Shown here: piece after piece, positions 37,101 to 52,100 of the stretch | How positions within the stretch are numbered: position 1 is the stretch's first letter | Layout: the number at the start of each line of letters is the position of its first letter | Assembly (NCBI GenBank): GCA_013396915.1 | Contig: VWZL01005012.1 | Location: 131,522 to 195,521 of the forward strand | Direction: 5' to 3' | From: Stercorarius parasiticus | Taxonomy: Eukaryota > Chordata > Aves > Charadriiformes > Stercorariidae | Length of the DNA stretch: 64,000 nucleotides | Notes under the pieces: model-generated | What the model was told of the DNA's origin: nothing | What the model saw: only the letters and a program-made list of their open reading frames with translations | The model's database searches: none | Position numbers and translations under genes: made by a program

Positions 37101-40100
37101 TCTTGATGTGTTTTACAGCCCACAATAGACGAGAAGATTCAGCTTGTGCCTAAAGCCCAGTTGGGCAGCTGGGGAAAGGGCAGCAGTGGTGGAGCAAAGG
37201 CGAGTGAGATGGGTAAGTCAGGACAGGTCCTCACCCTCTGCTTTGCCACCTGCCATCCTTGCCAAGAGCGGGTTTGAGTGGGAATGTTCTGTGTGCAACT
37301 GCCTGGCAAGCAGGGTTAAAGAGGGGCAGGGCTGGCCTTTCGCCTTCAGTTCTCTCCCCATCACTCTGAAAACAGCTATTACTTAAATGATTTTTGTGAT
37401 ATCAAGGTGTCACTGGCTACTGACCTTGTTGTCGCTCTTCTCTCTGATACCTTTCCGTTCTCCCAGACTCCTTACGACCAAGTGCCACTAGTTTGAACAG
37501 ATTCTCTGCACTGCAGCCTCCAGTCTCATCTGTATCTGCCTCATCCGCATCCTCAGAATTAGATTCTCGCAGGGCCTTAACTAGGTAAGCGTCGGTCTGC
37601 TGGTGATTTTCCCTTCTGCTCTCTGTACGCTTGCACTTTTCACTTGCTGCTCTAGTTGCCAGCACACAGAAAGAAGAGAATTTCATTGAGTTTCCAGGAA
37701 TGGCCGGGTCTTTTTTCCCCCCTGTGTATTTTGAGTTAACTTAAAACACATGCATTTTTTATAATATCATAAGAGAGACAGGTGGTATTAATTTTTAAAG
37801 CCATTACCATGAACGTTTTGGTTTCCACTTTTCAGTCACCCTTTATCTAAAGGGTACATTTGCTAATAGTTTATAACAGGTTAAAAACTCTTCAGATAAA
37901 ATGTTGTAATAAATAGGTTGGATTCAATGGTCGTGGATTCAGCCAGGTCAGTAGGTTTATTTATCCAGAAAAACATGCCGAAAACCTTGCAGAAATTTAG
38001 CAGAGCTTTTAAAAACGCTCTGGCTGTGTCTGACCCTTCCCATTAGGTGGGACCGAGCCTGGCCATGCTTCCGCAGCACGCGATGCGCGCGTAAAGCTGT
38101 GCAGTGCTCTCCCACACCCCAATTTCATTGGCACTACAGCCGCTCCAGCTTGTAGCATGAAACATGTATTAACCCTTAATAATTTATAAACTCTAGACAC
38201 GGTTTATAAATGTACAGTTCATTAAAAATGCCACTGGTTCTTCTTTCCAATACGCACCAGCTGCTGGACTGTTTTCTTGGGTTTGTCCCTCTGTTTTCCC
38301 TCCTGTTTCACCTAAAACTTTGGCTTACCTGGAGATTATTCCTTTTTGGTATCTTTTTGCCCATCTTACTCATTAACATGGTAATTAATAGGGCAGATCC
38401 TTGTCACCTGTTGCTGGGAACCTTCACTATTCTGAAACTATTTTTCAATAAATGGGTAAAAAAATACACTGCTCGTACCATTTCACAGTATAACAGTGCC
38501 TTTACATTGTAAAATTCACCATTCTCCGTACAAAACGGGTGGTGTAAGGATGTTATTGCTTTTCCATGTGTTCTCTAGGAAGCCTTGGCTCTGCCTGTCC
38601 ACTCTGTGGGTGTTTGTGTTTGTGCATCTCTGAGATTTGAGTTAATTTTGATTATATTCTGTGTAGGGGACAGCAGTCCTGCTGGGTTTGGGTTGTGGTT
38701 TTTTTCCTGTAGTTATTATAAAGCTGTCCGGTATCTTTTCTGACATTCCCAACGTTGTGAGCAAGGGTTACTCGTTCCACAGCGTCTAACCCCTGTGGTT
38801 TTCTTCGCAGTCGCGGGAGCACGGGCAGGGAGAAGAACGACAAACCTCTCCCACCTTCCCTCTCCCGCCCCAACACCTTCCTACGGGGCAGCAGCAGTAA
38901 AGAGCTGCTGCTCGACAATCAGGCGCAGGAGGAGCAGCGGAGGGAGATGCTGGAGACGGTGAAGCAGTTAACAGGTGGCATGGAGATGGACAGAAACAGC
39001 GCAGAGGCAGAGAGGAACAAAGCCAAGGAATCTGGTAAGCGGCTCTTCCGTGTTCAGGGAATCTTGCTGGATGTGTGAAAAGGCGTAAGGGAAAAATCTA
39101 TCAGAAGAAGTGACAGGTTTCTGTGCCGCAGTGTGATTACTTGGCCCGCAGTGACGCATTGTCAAGCTGCGATAGCTGTGATCTGCCTCCCAAAGGTTGG
39201 TAACACAACTGATTCATGCAGCCTTGGCATCATCTCCTCTCACCAGCTCCTCCTTAGGATTCATCAGGGTTGAAAGGCTGGAGACACCAGCAGAACACCA
39301 CTGCGCGGCTCTGTCTTGCCTGCTCATATCCTGTCGCTGTTGCTGCTGGTTTCTGGGCTCAAAGTCCCCAAAATCAAGGTCAGTTCTGCAGAACTGGTTC
39401 TTCAGTGGGCAGTAAAGCCATATCTACCCTTCCCAAATGTTTCCCAGGGCCATGGCAGTGATTTGCGTCTGGGTAAGACCGTGCATGGCGTGTTGTTGCC
39501 AGCCCTCGCTCTGAGCAGGGCTTGGTGCAGTGTGGTGTTAGCACCCGCTGCAGTGGCTTCTCACCTTGTGGCAGCGCCGGCTTTCTGCTCCTGCCAGCTT
39601 GAGCTGATTTGTGTTAGTGAGAAAGTAGTGAGGACGCTGAGGGCGATGTTCCCTGCGGACAGAACCTTTGTGATAAATACAGGGTTTTGCTCCTTATCCA
39701 GAAACACGAAGAAACTGCTACAGTGAGGAATACAACTGCCGCGACACAGCACACACTCATCTTGAAGCTTTGGGACTTCGCAAAGGACTTCATGGGGACC
39801 AAGGTTTTGGGGATGTGATCAGGAGATTGCTTTGGGTCACTGCCCATCGCAGTCAGCACGTTTTAAATTTGCAGCGTGCTGTAACAGCTCAAAGTTTAAT
39901 TATTTAATGTTGATGGAGTGCTTTGGAGGTGTTGCATCCTGTGTCACTGCCAGCTGTGTTTCTGTGAGGAGGCTGATTTACAGAAATATTGGGAGTTCAG
40001 ACAGGGGGAAATGTCGCCAAGAAGTGACCTGTGCTTGATGGTGGGACAGGGAACACACCTTGCTCCAGTGACTTCTCTTTTCAGAATGTCATCCGTGAAA

Positions 40101-43100
40101 ATGATGCTGATTTTCCTTTTCCAAATGCGTTTTTTTCTTCTTATATTTCTACCAGCCAAGCCAGAAGCTCCTCCAGCTCCAGCGCAAGAAAAGCCTTCGC
40201 TATCAGAAGAGGAAATAGAGAGAAAATGCAAATCTATCATTGATGAGTTCCTGCATATTAATGATTTTAAGGTAAGCAAAATGAAAACCTCGCTTAGCAG
40301 AAAGGTCTGTGAGACTGGAGTTTTCTCTCCAGGACCAGTGTCTTTGTAAGCCCCCAGCTCGCACAGAGGGAACAAACGGTGGGGCCTGTCAAAATTCAGG
40401 AGGCAACAGCTCCATGAGCATTTTTAGGAGAGTTGTGTCCCAAACTTAGTGTTCTGCCCTGTTGGTAATAGGAGAAATAGCCCAGCTTGCGTGTTTCAAG
40501 TAGCAAGATGTATGCGTATCTGTCATGAATCACTGAGCAGCTCCATAATAACAGCAATTTTGGAAGCAGAAAAGCTAGTGGGAAAATAAACTGAGGTTTT
40601 CATTCAGTTATCAAAGCATGTGCTGTTCTGATCTGGAGGCAGATAAAGCAATACTAAATATTGAACAAACCACTCCAGAGTATTTTTTAATAAACATTGA
40701 AAATTACTGAGCAGCTGTCATCGCTTCCTAGTTAAAGGTTGAAATTTTGTTTCCCTTGTAAATGGATTTTTAACTTGTCCAGGGAGTTTGCAAGAAGTGT
40801 TACATGCGCTGCAAAGCTGATTGGGATGATCTTTTGCTGAAATAAATTTTAAAAACCTGCCAAGTTTGAAATGGCAGCACTAGGGAGTTCTTGGTTTGGC
40901 ACCCTAAAAGCAGAGTTCCTGCTTTTACTTCATAGGCCTTCCAATTAAAATTGGAAAGAGGAATATTCTTCTGATGGATTGTTTTGGTTCACATCTAGTT
41001 ACCAGGAGAAATTATTAAATCCTGGTTTGGAGGAAAAAAAATACACTTTGATAGGCACTGTCGCCCAGCTTGCTGTCCTGGCAGATCTCAGCAGGAGTCG
41101 GGGACGGCGGGGCTGGTTAACAAAGGAGTCTCCGGTCCTTTCTTTTTTTCTTTTTGCGATAGACTTCAAAGTCTTGCCCCTGGCTGTCTGGGGCTGAGGG
41201 GCTGCTGCAGTTACTCTGCGTGCGAATACAGCAACATTTTTTCTGGCTGGCTGGAAGTAGAGTTGAATTGTGTTAGACAAGTGCACCTTTGGTTAAAAAA
41301 GTACATCACACTGAGGCAGCTTGTTTGCATTAGGGGGTTACTTGAGAGCTGTAAAGTCTCAGTGCTCTTCAGATGCGGCGTGTGACAAAGCTTCTGACTA
41401 ATTCAGCTTAAACGCTCATTAATAAGGCCATATATGAGTGTGTTAATGTGGTATCTAGCAGAGGAATAGCCATTTCTCATGAGTTTAGTCTTCAGTATTT
41501 AACCTGACTGTAAATTAAAGCTGCTGAGCTGTATGCTGGCGTGTAGTGACAGCGGGGTCGACCAGCAGCGTGCTCACCTGTCTGTCCTGGAGATGCCGGG
41601 ATCCGTCAGGCACGTCTGACGGAAGAGCTCTGACCCGAGCGTGGTTTGGGACCGCCAGGCTTGTGACCTGCAGAAAAAAGCTGTTCGGGGCCTGCACAAA
41701 TGCATCTGGGGCTGCCAGTTCTTGATAAGTAAAGGCATAACTTAAGACAAAGTGCTTCCTTTAGTCAGGAAGCCCACTGAGATCCGTTGGGCTGAACCTA
41801 GAAGGTCAGTGAAGATCTATGCTGGTGACAGTGGAGATGTTTGAAGTGTGACATTGAGCGTTTCTCTGAAGGTCCCCAAGGGTGTTTTATTTGCTTAGGT
41901 TACAAAACGCACATGCCAGAAAGTAGAAGCTTTATAAAGAGGAAATTTTCCTCCAAGTGCTCCCCGCCTATTTTCTGCTTCTTTACATGGTGTGGGTTTG
42001 TAACATGGGCATTTCTGTGCCAGATCAGATCAGCAGTGAATCCAACCTAATGTCCTCTTTTTGGCTTGGCTTGGCTTGATATTTGATGAAATAATAGGCG
42101 TTTCAGTGGCATCCAAGAGACAATTCCTGTCCTTTCATTGAGCAGGCAAGCCTGTACCCTGGAGCATGATTGTGTATTTTAAAAATTCTCTTGCCTGCAT
42201 GGTATAAATTGTCATTATTATTATTATTATTGTTCAATTGCCATCTCAGTGGTGATTTATGATCTGAACAGCCTAGTTCAGCGCCTTTGCCTGGCAGCTT
42301 CACTAAATACTCATTCCCAAAAAACCCCAAAGCTAGCTGTCTTTCGCCATCAAAAAAAACGCACGTACTAGGTGCTAAGCAGCGCACCCTAAACTATCTT
42401 ATAGTAGAAAACGTTCTTCTGCCCCGTTTTTTGATGTTTTCAGTTCAGGCAAATGGTCCTGTGTGTCGTTTGAACAGGAAGCGATGCAGTGCGTGGAGGA
42501 GCTGAGCGCCCAGAATCTGCTGCCCGTTTTTGTGCGCGTGGGAGTGGAGTCAACGCTTGAGAGGAGTCAGATCACCAGGGATCACATGGGCCAGTTATTA
42601 CATCAGTTGGTGCAGTCGGGAAAGCTGAGCAAGCAGGATTTCTTCAAGGGGTTTGTATTCTGCGTCTAGAAACAGATACTTTTTTTCATTGTTCATTACA
42701 AATGAACAGTGTGTTGGAGAGGAATGATTTCCCACCTTGCTTCCGTACCCTGCCTTCTCCACGCATCCGTTTTGAAGGCATATTTTCACCTGGTGTATTT
42801 ATAAGTAAAAAAATTACTGTAATACAGTTTTAGGTATTTCATATGCTTTAGTGAATGTAAATATTTTCGTATTTATGTTAGTATTTATTTCTAAGCAAAT
42901 ATGTAGGTGTCTATTTAAACATGTGTGTTTAGATTTCTGGTTTGTGATGCGTTTGTCAATGTTTGCCTTCTGGCGAATCACTGAATACGATTAACAGAGG
43001 AGGAGGAAGTAAAAAATCTTCGGTGATATTAATGCCTGGAAGCTGCGTAGCCTCAGGTCCTGTGCACCCACAGAACCACAGCCGCTCTCCCACTGGTAAA

Positions 43101-46100
43101 ACAGCCTTTGCCCATGTGATGTAATGTCTCAGGACAACTCAATTTTAAGGAGCAAACGTGTCCTCAAGGGGCTGAGAAGGAGAATATGTGCCAGGTGCGG
43201 TATCAGATGTGTTACACCTTCCTCCAGACATCTGAGTTTCGGCTGCTGGTTCATTTCAGCTCTCTGGGTTTTGTGTTCCCAGCCTTGATTTGAACTGGTG
43301 TCCAGTTGTAAAAGGATCCATGCACCCAGGGAGGTCCCCGGCACCACTTAGTCCTCGCAGGATGATTAAAACAGGGAGTTTCTGGGTCATTAGCCCATCT
43401 TGCTGCTTTTATTTGAATCATATCTTGTCGTGCTACTGCTGCCCGCTCCGATAGGGATCTCCCTGCGCCTGGGTCTGGCAGTGAATGTCGTCGTGATGCA
43501 ATCCTGTGGCTCACAGGAAAAGTTAAGGCAGCCTGAGTTCAAAACCATATGGAACAGCAGTAAAAAAATATATATCCACAGGGAGTGCTCTTGTCTGTGT
43601 CCACGCAGTCGCTGATGGTCAGAACGACTCGTTTGAAGTGATACATTTCCATAATGGATTGTGATTAAAGCTGTTCCTGTGTTTCCTGGAGTGTGGATAA
43701 GTGGTTGTGATGCCAAATAAGTAGGATCTTGATGAAGTAGTCTGAGTGCGGCATAAACAAAGTGAAACAGCTCCTGAAGATGATGAAAGGGCAAGTGGTG
43801 TTCAGCAAGCACATGAGAAGAACATGGAAAACCACTATACTTATTCACGCAAGACAAATTACTGTGTAATTAGGGGTTATGGGATGAGTGCTGGTCACAG
43901 AGCAAGTCTGGAGAGATGCACAACAGGAAACCAATTTCTGGCAGAAACACTTGGATAAACCTAGGTTGAACTAGTAGCAGAGGATGGAAAGAAGAAAGAA
44001 AAGGAGATGGTGTCTGGGTTTGAAGCACAAGAGAAAATACGCGTTTATAGTTGCTAAACTAGCCCCCAGAATTTTCAAGGTTTTCAGGGAGAAATGAATC
44101 ATGATGAAAACTGGCAGGAGAGCCAGAAGAATGATCATCTTGTACTAGGCATGGGAAGTGAAGCCACCTACAAGGCTTTTATCAGAACGAAGAGTTTTCA
44201 GCAGTTTTGGAAACTGTATCCAGAGTTGGGGAGGGGTTTTGTGGTCCATCCTGCCACATTTTCTGTCCTGAATGGAACCCTCCGTCTCGTGTACTGAACT
44301 TTTTTCTTGTTGTTTTGCGTACTTGCACACATTTTACTCATTACCTTACATTTGGACTTCTGTTATTATTAAGCCCCCTTCTGTAAATGTTTGGATTTTT
44401 TTAAGAAGGCTCCATTTATTAGGTGTTTTGTATTTATAGACAAAAATGCTTTTTTTACTTCTACAGGTTTTACTAGTTCGCTAATTTGTTACTGAGCTCT
44501 AAGAATTATTGTAAATGGATGTATCTGCTGGTTTTACACAAAGTGATCCCTTTTCCATGTGCTCCCCATGTTGTCCCATAGAGAAATTCACTCCTGGCAG
44601 TTTTGAAGCGCTGAAATCATAAGATGGCAATAAGTTTTTTTTGTTACCTTTGTGATTCTCTTCCCTCCTCAATTTGCTCTTCGTTTTGCTTCCTGTTTCT
44701 GTAACAAAAGCTTTTTGAAGTGCAGATTTGCTTTGCAGGAAGTGTCTCAAATGAAACTGTTATTTAATGTTTAACGTTTTTCCTTCTTCTTTTAAAGTTT
44801 TTCAGATACCTTGGAGATGGCAGACGATATGGCCATAGATATACCCCATATTTGGTTGTACCTAGCTGAGTTGGTGACCCCCATGTTAAAAGAAGGAGGA
44901 ATCTCTATGAGAGAACTTATACAGTAAGGAATGCTCTTCTTTTTCAGTGTCGGCCAGGCTGAGCTGTCTGGCTATGCTAGAGTATTTTCACAGCGTGGTT
45001 CCCATCAGTAGATAAAAGAGGAGGAGCATTAGAGGCTCAGCTTCTCGCAGGAGCTGATAAAAGGCTCGCTGCACACCGTTTGGGACTGGCACCAGTCTGA
45101 AAGCTGTGGTGGGAAGGGAGCTCGCTGCTCCGTAGTCACAGTTCAGGGGGGAAAGTGGTATCCGTAAATCTACTTCAGTCCGGTTTGTTTCAGCTGAGCT
45201 AAAAAACACCCCAGTGTTGTACAGTCGGACTCATTTGAGAGCACGCTGAGGCTCTGAGAATTAGATTTGAAGAGAGTGAGGTATCACGCAGGAGTCTCTA
45301 TGTCTCAGAGTAATAACCACCACCTGGGCATTGCCATAAACACGGGCACAAAACCTTGCCTGCAAGACTGGAACCTGCTTCCAGGACCAGGGTTTCTCTT
45401 TTTTGTACGTGTCCTTATATACCTGGGGGTTAACTAGAAGACAGTTGAATAGTTCCCTTTTCCTGTAAGTAGCATATCCCTTTTCCTGTAAGTAGCATAT
45501 TAAGAAAATAATAGCTTTTTTTCCCAAAAAGGGTCCTGCTGTCTGAATGCAGCATCCCACAAAAGTGAGTGGATTTGACGTTAAATAAAAATAAAGTCAT
45601 TGTAATTAGCCCTGTTGTGGCAAGTGCACTGCATCGCTGAAGTCCTTTATGGGCAGTGCTAGCTAGATCTAGTCCTGTATCCCAGGCAGAAGTTAAAGGT
45701 GATTTCCTGCCTCAGTTTGATCACTACCTCTTGCCTTGCATTCCAAATTCAAATTACAAGGAAAAAATATCTGCTTTTCTTTCATTCTAGAGAATTTAGC
45801 AAACCTTTGCTTCCTGTGGGAAGAGCCGGTGTCTTGCTTGCTGAAATCTTGCACCTTCTATGCAAACAAATGGTAAGTGTCCAGGTGTCCCGTTTGCAGA
45901 TAGGAGCTGGATGCAGCGAGTACATTTACGCGTGAACTCTACACATTTCCCACATGAAGATATTTAGGGATGGGCCAGCCAGTCCAGATAACCCAGCAAA
46001 CCTGCCTCTTCATCCCCACTTTCAAACCAAGCCTTACAAGGTTCCAAAAAGTTAACTTTTTTTTTTTCTCATCACTTTTCCCTTTTGCAGGTACCTTTGC

Positions 46101-49100
46101 ACCTGGCTTCTTCCAGAAGCTTAGTGTGCTGAAATACTGCAAGAGGGACATTCTCGAGGTATTTCTGGGCTGACCAGAAGCAGCAAGTGCCGGAAATCTG
46201 GCGAGAGAGCTGTTCTTGCAGACCGGAGAGGTTCTGAGGGTTCGGATAAGCTTCAGATGGCCTCTCAGACTTCTGGGTGCTTATCCAAACTAAACCTGCC
46301 AACTCTTAAGATTCACCCATCACTAGGGGTAGTGACACCTTTTCACCCTGTAACTTCTAGAGCTCTCTTACACATTTCACACTTGTGTGTCCAAACAGTT
46401 TGGTGGTTTCCCTATAATTCTGTCTCCATTTTTGTCCTTTTTTTTTTTTTTAATAATCCAGCTAAATACTGCACTTTGGATAGTATCTATTTTAAACCCT
46501 GTAAAATCCCTCACTTGCCTTTTTCTTTTTTTTTAAAGCATGCATTCAAATAAGGTTGAATGTTCCAGGAGCGTTTTCAGTCTAGCAATGCAAATAGTGA
46601 CTTTTTATTTATTTGTTTTAGTCTTATGCTTGTTTGGACAGTCAGCTTCCATTTATTTTTCTCAGTTCTGTGAAAAGAAAAGCTGCTGTGCTCTGAGGGT
46701 TGAGCACAGTTTCTGCCACAGCTTTCGAATTTGATCTCGTCCAGGCCAATACTTTGACTCGGGTATTTCAATGTACTATCAGTCATCTAATTCAGATCCT
46801 AATGAATCATAGCAGGAACTATGCACAATTAGCTCTTAATGATCTGCATTGTAAACTTAAAACTGTAATCCACTTTGTAAACTAAAAATCAGGCTGCTTT
46901 TATCAGCCCTTAACTTGGGCTACGCAGTGATCTCCCTTGTGCAGGTGCTACAAGGTAAAAGTTTCAGCAGAGCATTTGGGTGAAAAGAGCTGGTTGTTAC
47001 TAGTATTTTTCTTCTTGTTAGAACTGTATATGTGCCGTCTTAGGCAGGACAGCGAAAGGTCAGCATGACATTAGAGGATGCGGAAGGTTCAACTGTATGT
47101 GCTGCAAAGGCACTTTTCTCAAGGTTTGCAATAAATTCCAGGAATTGACAGGGGAACTTGGTATTATGTACCTGAATTTGAGGCTTGATCTCTGCCCAGA
47201 AAACAGCCATGTAAACGATCATTTTCTAAAAGTAGCTAATTTGCTGGTGCCTTAATGTCAAGGCAGGGGGAGAATGAGTCACAGAGTAAGTTAATGACAG
47301 AGTCAGAAGAATCTAAGTCATCTAACTGCCAGCTCTGTGTCACGGCCGTGGGAAACTGCCTTGTTCCGATGTGTCACTTTTCGTAGGTAATCTCTAGCTG
47401 AAGTTGTCGCAAACCCCACGTGTCACTTTATGCCTTGTTTATTACCCATCACTGTGGCATCTGACCACTTGACAAGATGTGTATACCTGTGGCAGAATTG
47501 CATATGTGATTTCTCTTGCACGGGATTTCCAGACGTTTTCACTCCATTGCTAGGCATCTTGTTTGGTGGCTGAACGGTTCTTTATTTCTCCCGACACAGC
47601 TGCACCACTCCGGCTTGTGTAAACTCCCCTGGTTGTCTCTCGAGTCTTTAAAAGGAACAAACTGTTTGTGTTTTAGAGCCATAAGAAAGTGGGAGCCTTA
47701 TGGAGGGAGTCTGGCCTCAGTTGGAAGGACTACTTACCCGAAGGGGAGGATGTACATACCTTTCTCATGGAACAAGTGAGTTCAGAGCAAGCGTCTGCTT
47801 AATTAATGATTTTGGCATACTGATTTTTGGTGTGTTCATCCTCTTCCATCCCATTCTTGTGTATAGTTGGTATGGGACATGCGGTGAAGTGTCTCCCTCA
47901 CCAAGCTGGGGTTAGACTATCTCAGCACCTCCTTTCTGAAATGCTGGGAGGACGGGCTTGTCCCCTCCGATCCCAGGCACACATCTCCTGTCAGCTGGCT
48001 CCGTCTGGGAGATCTAGTTCTCCAACAGGGGAGGGAAAGAACTCAAGAATGAGTTTTGCAGCAAGGACAGACCATCTGCAGAAGGGCCAGAATAAATTAT
48101 AGCAATTATTCACTCATCCCCCCTTGTGTTATGACCCTGGGGGGGTTCACAGCCGAGAAGAGCCAGGCCTGATGGAGGGCACCTTGCAGCTCTTGCTGGT
48201 GGTACTCCTGAGGAGGAAGCCGGAGATCTCCCTTTGGAGCTCTGAGTGATCCACTGCCCTGTTTTAGCACTTAGGAAGTCCTGCGCTGCAGGAAATGACA
48301 CGGATTACCGAGGCCTGGGGCTTGGTGAGGGGACTGTAGATCCTCAATCGTGTTTTGCAATGAATTGGGGCGTTAGCTGCAATTTGAGCGAATGCCAGCT
48401 CTGGTAATTGCATTCCAGCTCCCCGTCGTTTTCGTTGAGCAACATGCACTTTATTTTGTGCACGCTCGTATTGTGCAGGGCTGGAGTTGCTCTGAGATGC
48501 TTGGTTGTCTTTGCTGGATAATGTAGTTCCCACGTGTTTGTAAAATGCTTTCTAATCTTTGGAACAGAGAAAGTATATAAATTGTTGTAACGATAACTTA
48601 GCAGTAGAAAGGTGCCAGAAAGCAGAATGAAGTGTAGCTTGCTGCCTCAGTTTGCTATAATTTAGCATAGGAAAGTATATTTAACTAATTCTCATCGTCA
48701 CTTCTGATGTTGCAGAAGTTGGACTTCACGGAGTCTGACTGTTCCAGTTCCTCAGAAGCACTTTCAGAGAAAGAACTCTCTGCGGAAGAGCTGAACAAGC
48801 AGCTAGAAAAACTCATTGTTGAGGACAAGGCGAATGATGAACAAATCTTTGACTGGGTAGAGGTACAAAGACTATTTTCACCCTCCCTGCACACAGTTCA
48901 TTAGCTGCTTTCATAAATATTTTCTCATCTAAAGGAGCATCTCTGCAGGCTCCTCCCTAGGCATAGGATATGAAGATGATTTGGTCTGTGCAATCAACAA
49001 GTCCAAAGAATTAAATTCTAAAACATAATCAGTCAGTTATTTCAAAGTAAGCTTTAGGAAGAAAGAATTTTAGCGGTGTTAACATACAACTGTGTAACTG

Positions 49101-52100
49101 CCTTTTAAATACTGTAGACTTTTTGACTCTGAAAACACTGCTTCTGGCTACTTATTACATTTTAGACAGAGGACACCGCTACATTCTTTCTTCCCAAACT
49201 ATGAGATAAAAGCTTCTCATTGCTTTCTGCAACATGACCTACCAAATTCCCCCTGCTGTGCTGCAAAATCATGGGGAGTCAGTGAGCACACATGTACCTT
49301 TCCCAGTGCATTGGACCAGTAACTGTAAAAGAAAATAAAGAAAAAGAAAAAAAAGCCCTGTCAGCCCACTGATCCTTTGCCCTCTGTCTCTGGCTGCATC
49401 CTTTAAGCCAGATGTTTAATCTAGTGTCTGAAATTATACCCAACCTGACTCATTTAGATCTGTGCTTACACCTAAATCTTGGTCAGCTTCACTTCAGTTA
49501 TTTCTCTTGCTGGAGCAATGTGTTAAAAATGTAATTTTTCTCCTGCCGTTAGAGAAGTCAAGAGTGGAATGAAAGCAGGACTGAAAATCTGGGGACACCC
49601 ACAGGCTCTTTGTAGTCTTGGACAAGTTACATAGCCATTCTCTGAATTTCTTCTACAAAGCAAACAAATCTCCACCCAAGGAGCCCGCTGTAAAATTTGT
49701 TGAAAAAGCCTAAAACTCTTAGAAAATGTATAAGGGCATTGTAAAAGCCAAGCATTGTTGGTTTGGCTTGTTTCTGGAGACAAATGACGAGTTGTGGGAG
49801 TAGTTAAATGGTGTATTGATGGCCTGAGAACTGCTGTTGCATGTTGATGAACCCGAGCTAGTTTCAAGAAGTGACTAGGAACGCTGAGTTTTTGCAGAGC
49901 AGTGAACTGAATTTCTACTGCAGCAGCTTTTGCTGAACTTGAACTTGCTGCCAAATTGAGCGGTGGAGTTTGGAAATGATCGCTCTCATGCAACAGCATG
50001 TTTTTAACTTGTCCATTTACTCTTGATTTCAGGCTAATCTAGATGAAAGCCAGATGAGTTCACCTACATTCCTTAGAGCTTTAATGACAGCAGTTTGTAA
50101 AGCAGCTATTATAGGTGAGTAACTTGCAATACAAACATCACACAAACCAAACGTGCAAAAAGTTATTTTCTATTTTTCAGGCTTATATCAGTTTTCCCTC
50201 CCTGAGGCTGTTTTTTTATCACACACTAAGACTTTTGCACCCTATTGAATTCTAGCACTCGAGAACGGGATGTCCGCTCCTCCTGTGACAGGTTGTGGTG
50301 TTCTCGAGGCTCTGGCGTGCCCTTGTGACCTCGCGTGAACAGACGTTTCAGACGACTCTGAGTAATGTCAGATTGTTCATTGATTTTTCTAGTGAAGGTG
50401 GAAATGCGCTAGACATTATTAAGATAATTAGCATTTCCACTCCTGTGTCAGCAAGTATGCGTGGGCGCTCTACCATCGCAGATTGCCACGTGCGAGTTGG
50501 AAGCGTGGGTTGTAGAAGAGAAGCCAGCCTGCATCTCTGTCATCTTCATAGTTTTATGCCCAAAGTTGCAATTTTGGAAACACGGTTTATGAATTACTTG
50601 AATATATGGCAGTCGGCTGGAAATGGAGGAAAGGGTGGGTTCCCATGTCAGATGTGTGAGCCTCAGACCCTCAGGGGGGCTTGAATAAAAGCGCTGCAGC
50701 CAGAAACATCTGGTCAGTTCACTTTGTTTTCTTTAACTTTACTGTTTGCATCTGGCAAGGCAAAAAATTGTGCTTGTAAAGCACCCGGTTCTGCTCTTAG
50801 CTGTAAGAGTCACGCTCGGTGGAAAGAATGGTCTGAACTTCATCTTGCTGGGAGGGAAAAGACAGCCCAGCTCCTTTCTTCTCCCTGAGAACAGAACCTT
50901 TCTGATGCCACCTAGTGCTAATGGCAAAATGACACAGTATAAGGGTTTCCCTGATGTATATAGGGAACATCTTCTGGTTTACATTTTGACCTTGCCTCTA
51001 ATTGAGGGGTTTTTTTCCTTTTGTTTTCAAAATATCACTTAATTGTGTTGTATGATCTACTTAAAAGCTGCTGAATAATTTATCCATTGCTGATGGACTT
51101 CTAATGTGTATTTTTATATATTTTTATGTCATGTGCAGCTTATAATTCTGTTTCTGCCCTAGTATTTTTAGGGAAAACAATGTATACTTTTCTAAAAACC
51201 TTCTCTATAACTGAAATTTTAGCCCTAGCCACTGTACAGGCTTTGGACATCCAGTTGTCTGTGGCAACACAAGGATTTGCACTGCAAGTAAGGTTGTAAT
51301 CCTGCATGTGTCAGCAGGCTGGGTAGGGCCAGAGGCACTGCAGATACAGGTTGAATTTGGAGAACTGGAGGGATCAAGACTTCCAGAAAAAGCCACGGGT
51401 CAGAAATACTTCCTGTTGTTTCTCTCCCTCTTTTTTCTCCAGGCATAACATGTATCTGTGATTTCTATTTGAATAAACAAAGGTGATAAAAGATCCACCC
51501 CTGCTGCTGTGTAGCAAAGCTGACCCTGTTTTCTTCTCTTCCCCTCAGCGGACTCTTCTAGCTTCCGTGTGGACACTGCTGTTATCAAACAGAGAGTGCC
51601 GATCTTACTCAAGTACCTAGACTCAGACACAGAGAAGGAACTACAAGCACTTTATGCACTACAAGCATCAATAGTAAAACTTGATCAGCCTCCTAGTAAG
51701 TGTTGCCTCTGCATGGGGGATGTGAACCTTGACAGCCTAAGGAAAAGCTATTTCTGTGAGAGTAAAATCCAGCAATAGGGTCTGGAAGACGCTGTGCTTC
51801 TCCTGACAGTGGAAATAAAATTTTACCATTTTATGTAGCAGATGAGAGAAAACAGCGCACAGTGGTTTCTGCTTGTCTGGATTCCGGCTGTAGAGCAGCG
51901 CAGTTCTCCAAATGCTTGGCCAAAGGCTGTCTCTTCTCTTGGTTGCTCCTGTAAGCAGCCATGCAGAAGGAAAGGCAAACCTCTGTTGATACAAAGAGAA
52001 GGGAAAAAAAGCAGTTGAAAATAATCTGTTGAGTTTACAATACCTGGACATGTGAGAGCACCAAATGTTGTAATTTTATTGCTGCACCACAGGTGTCTGT

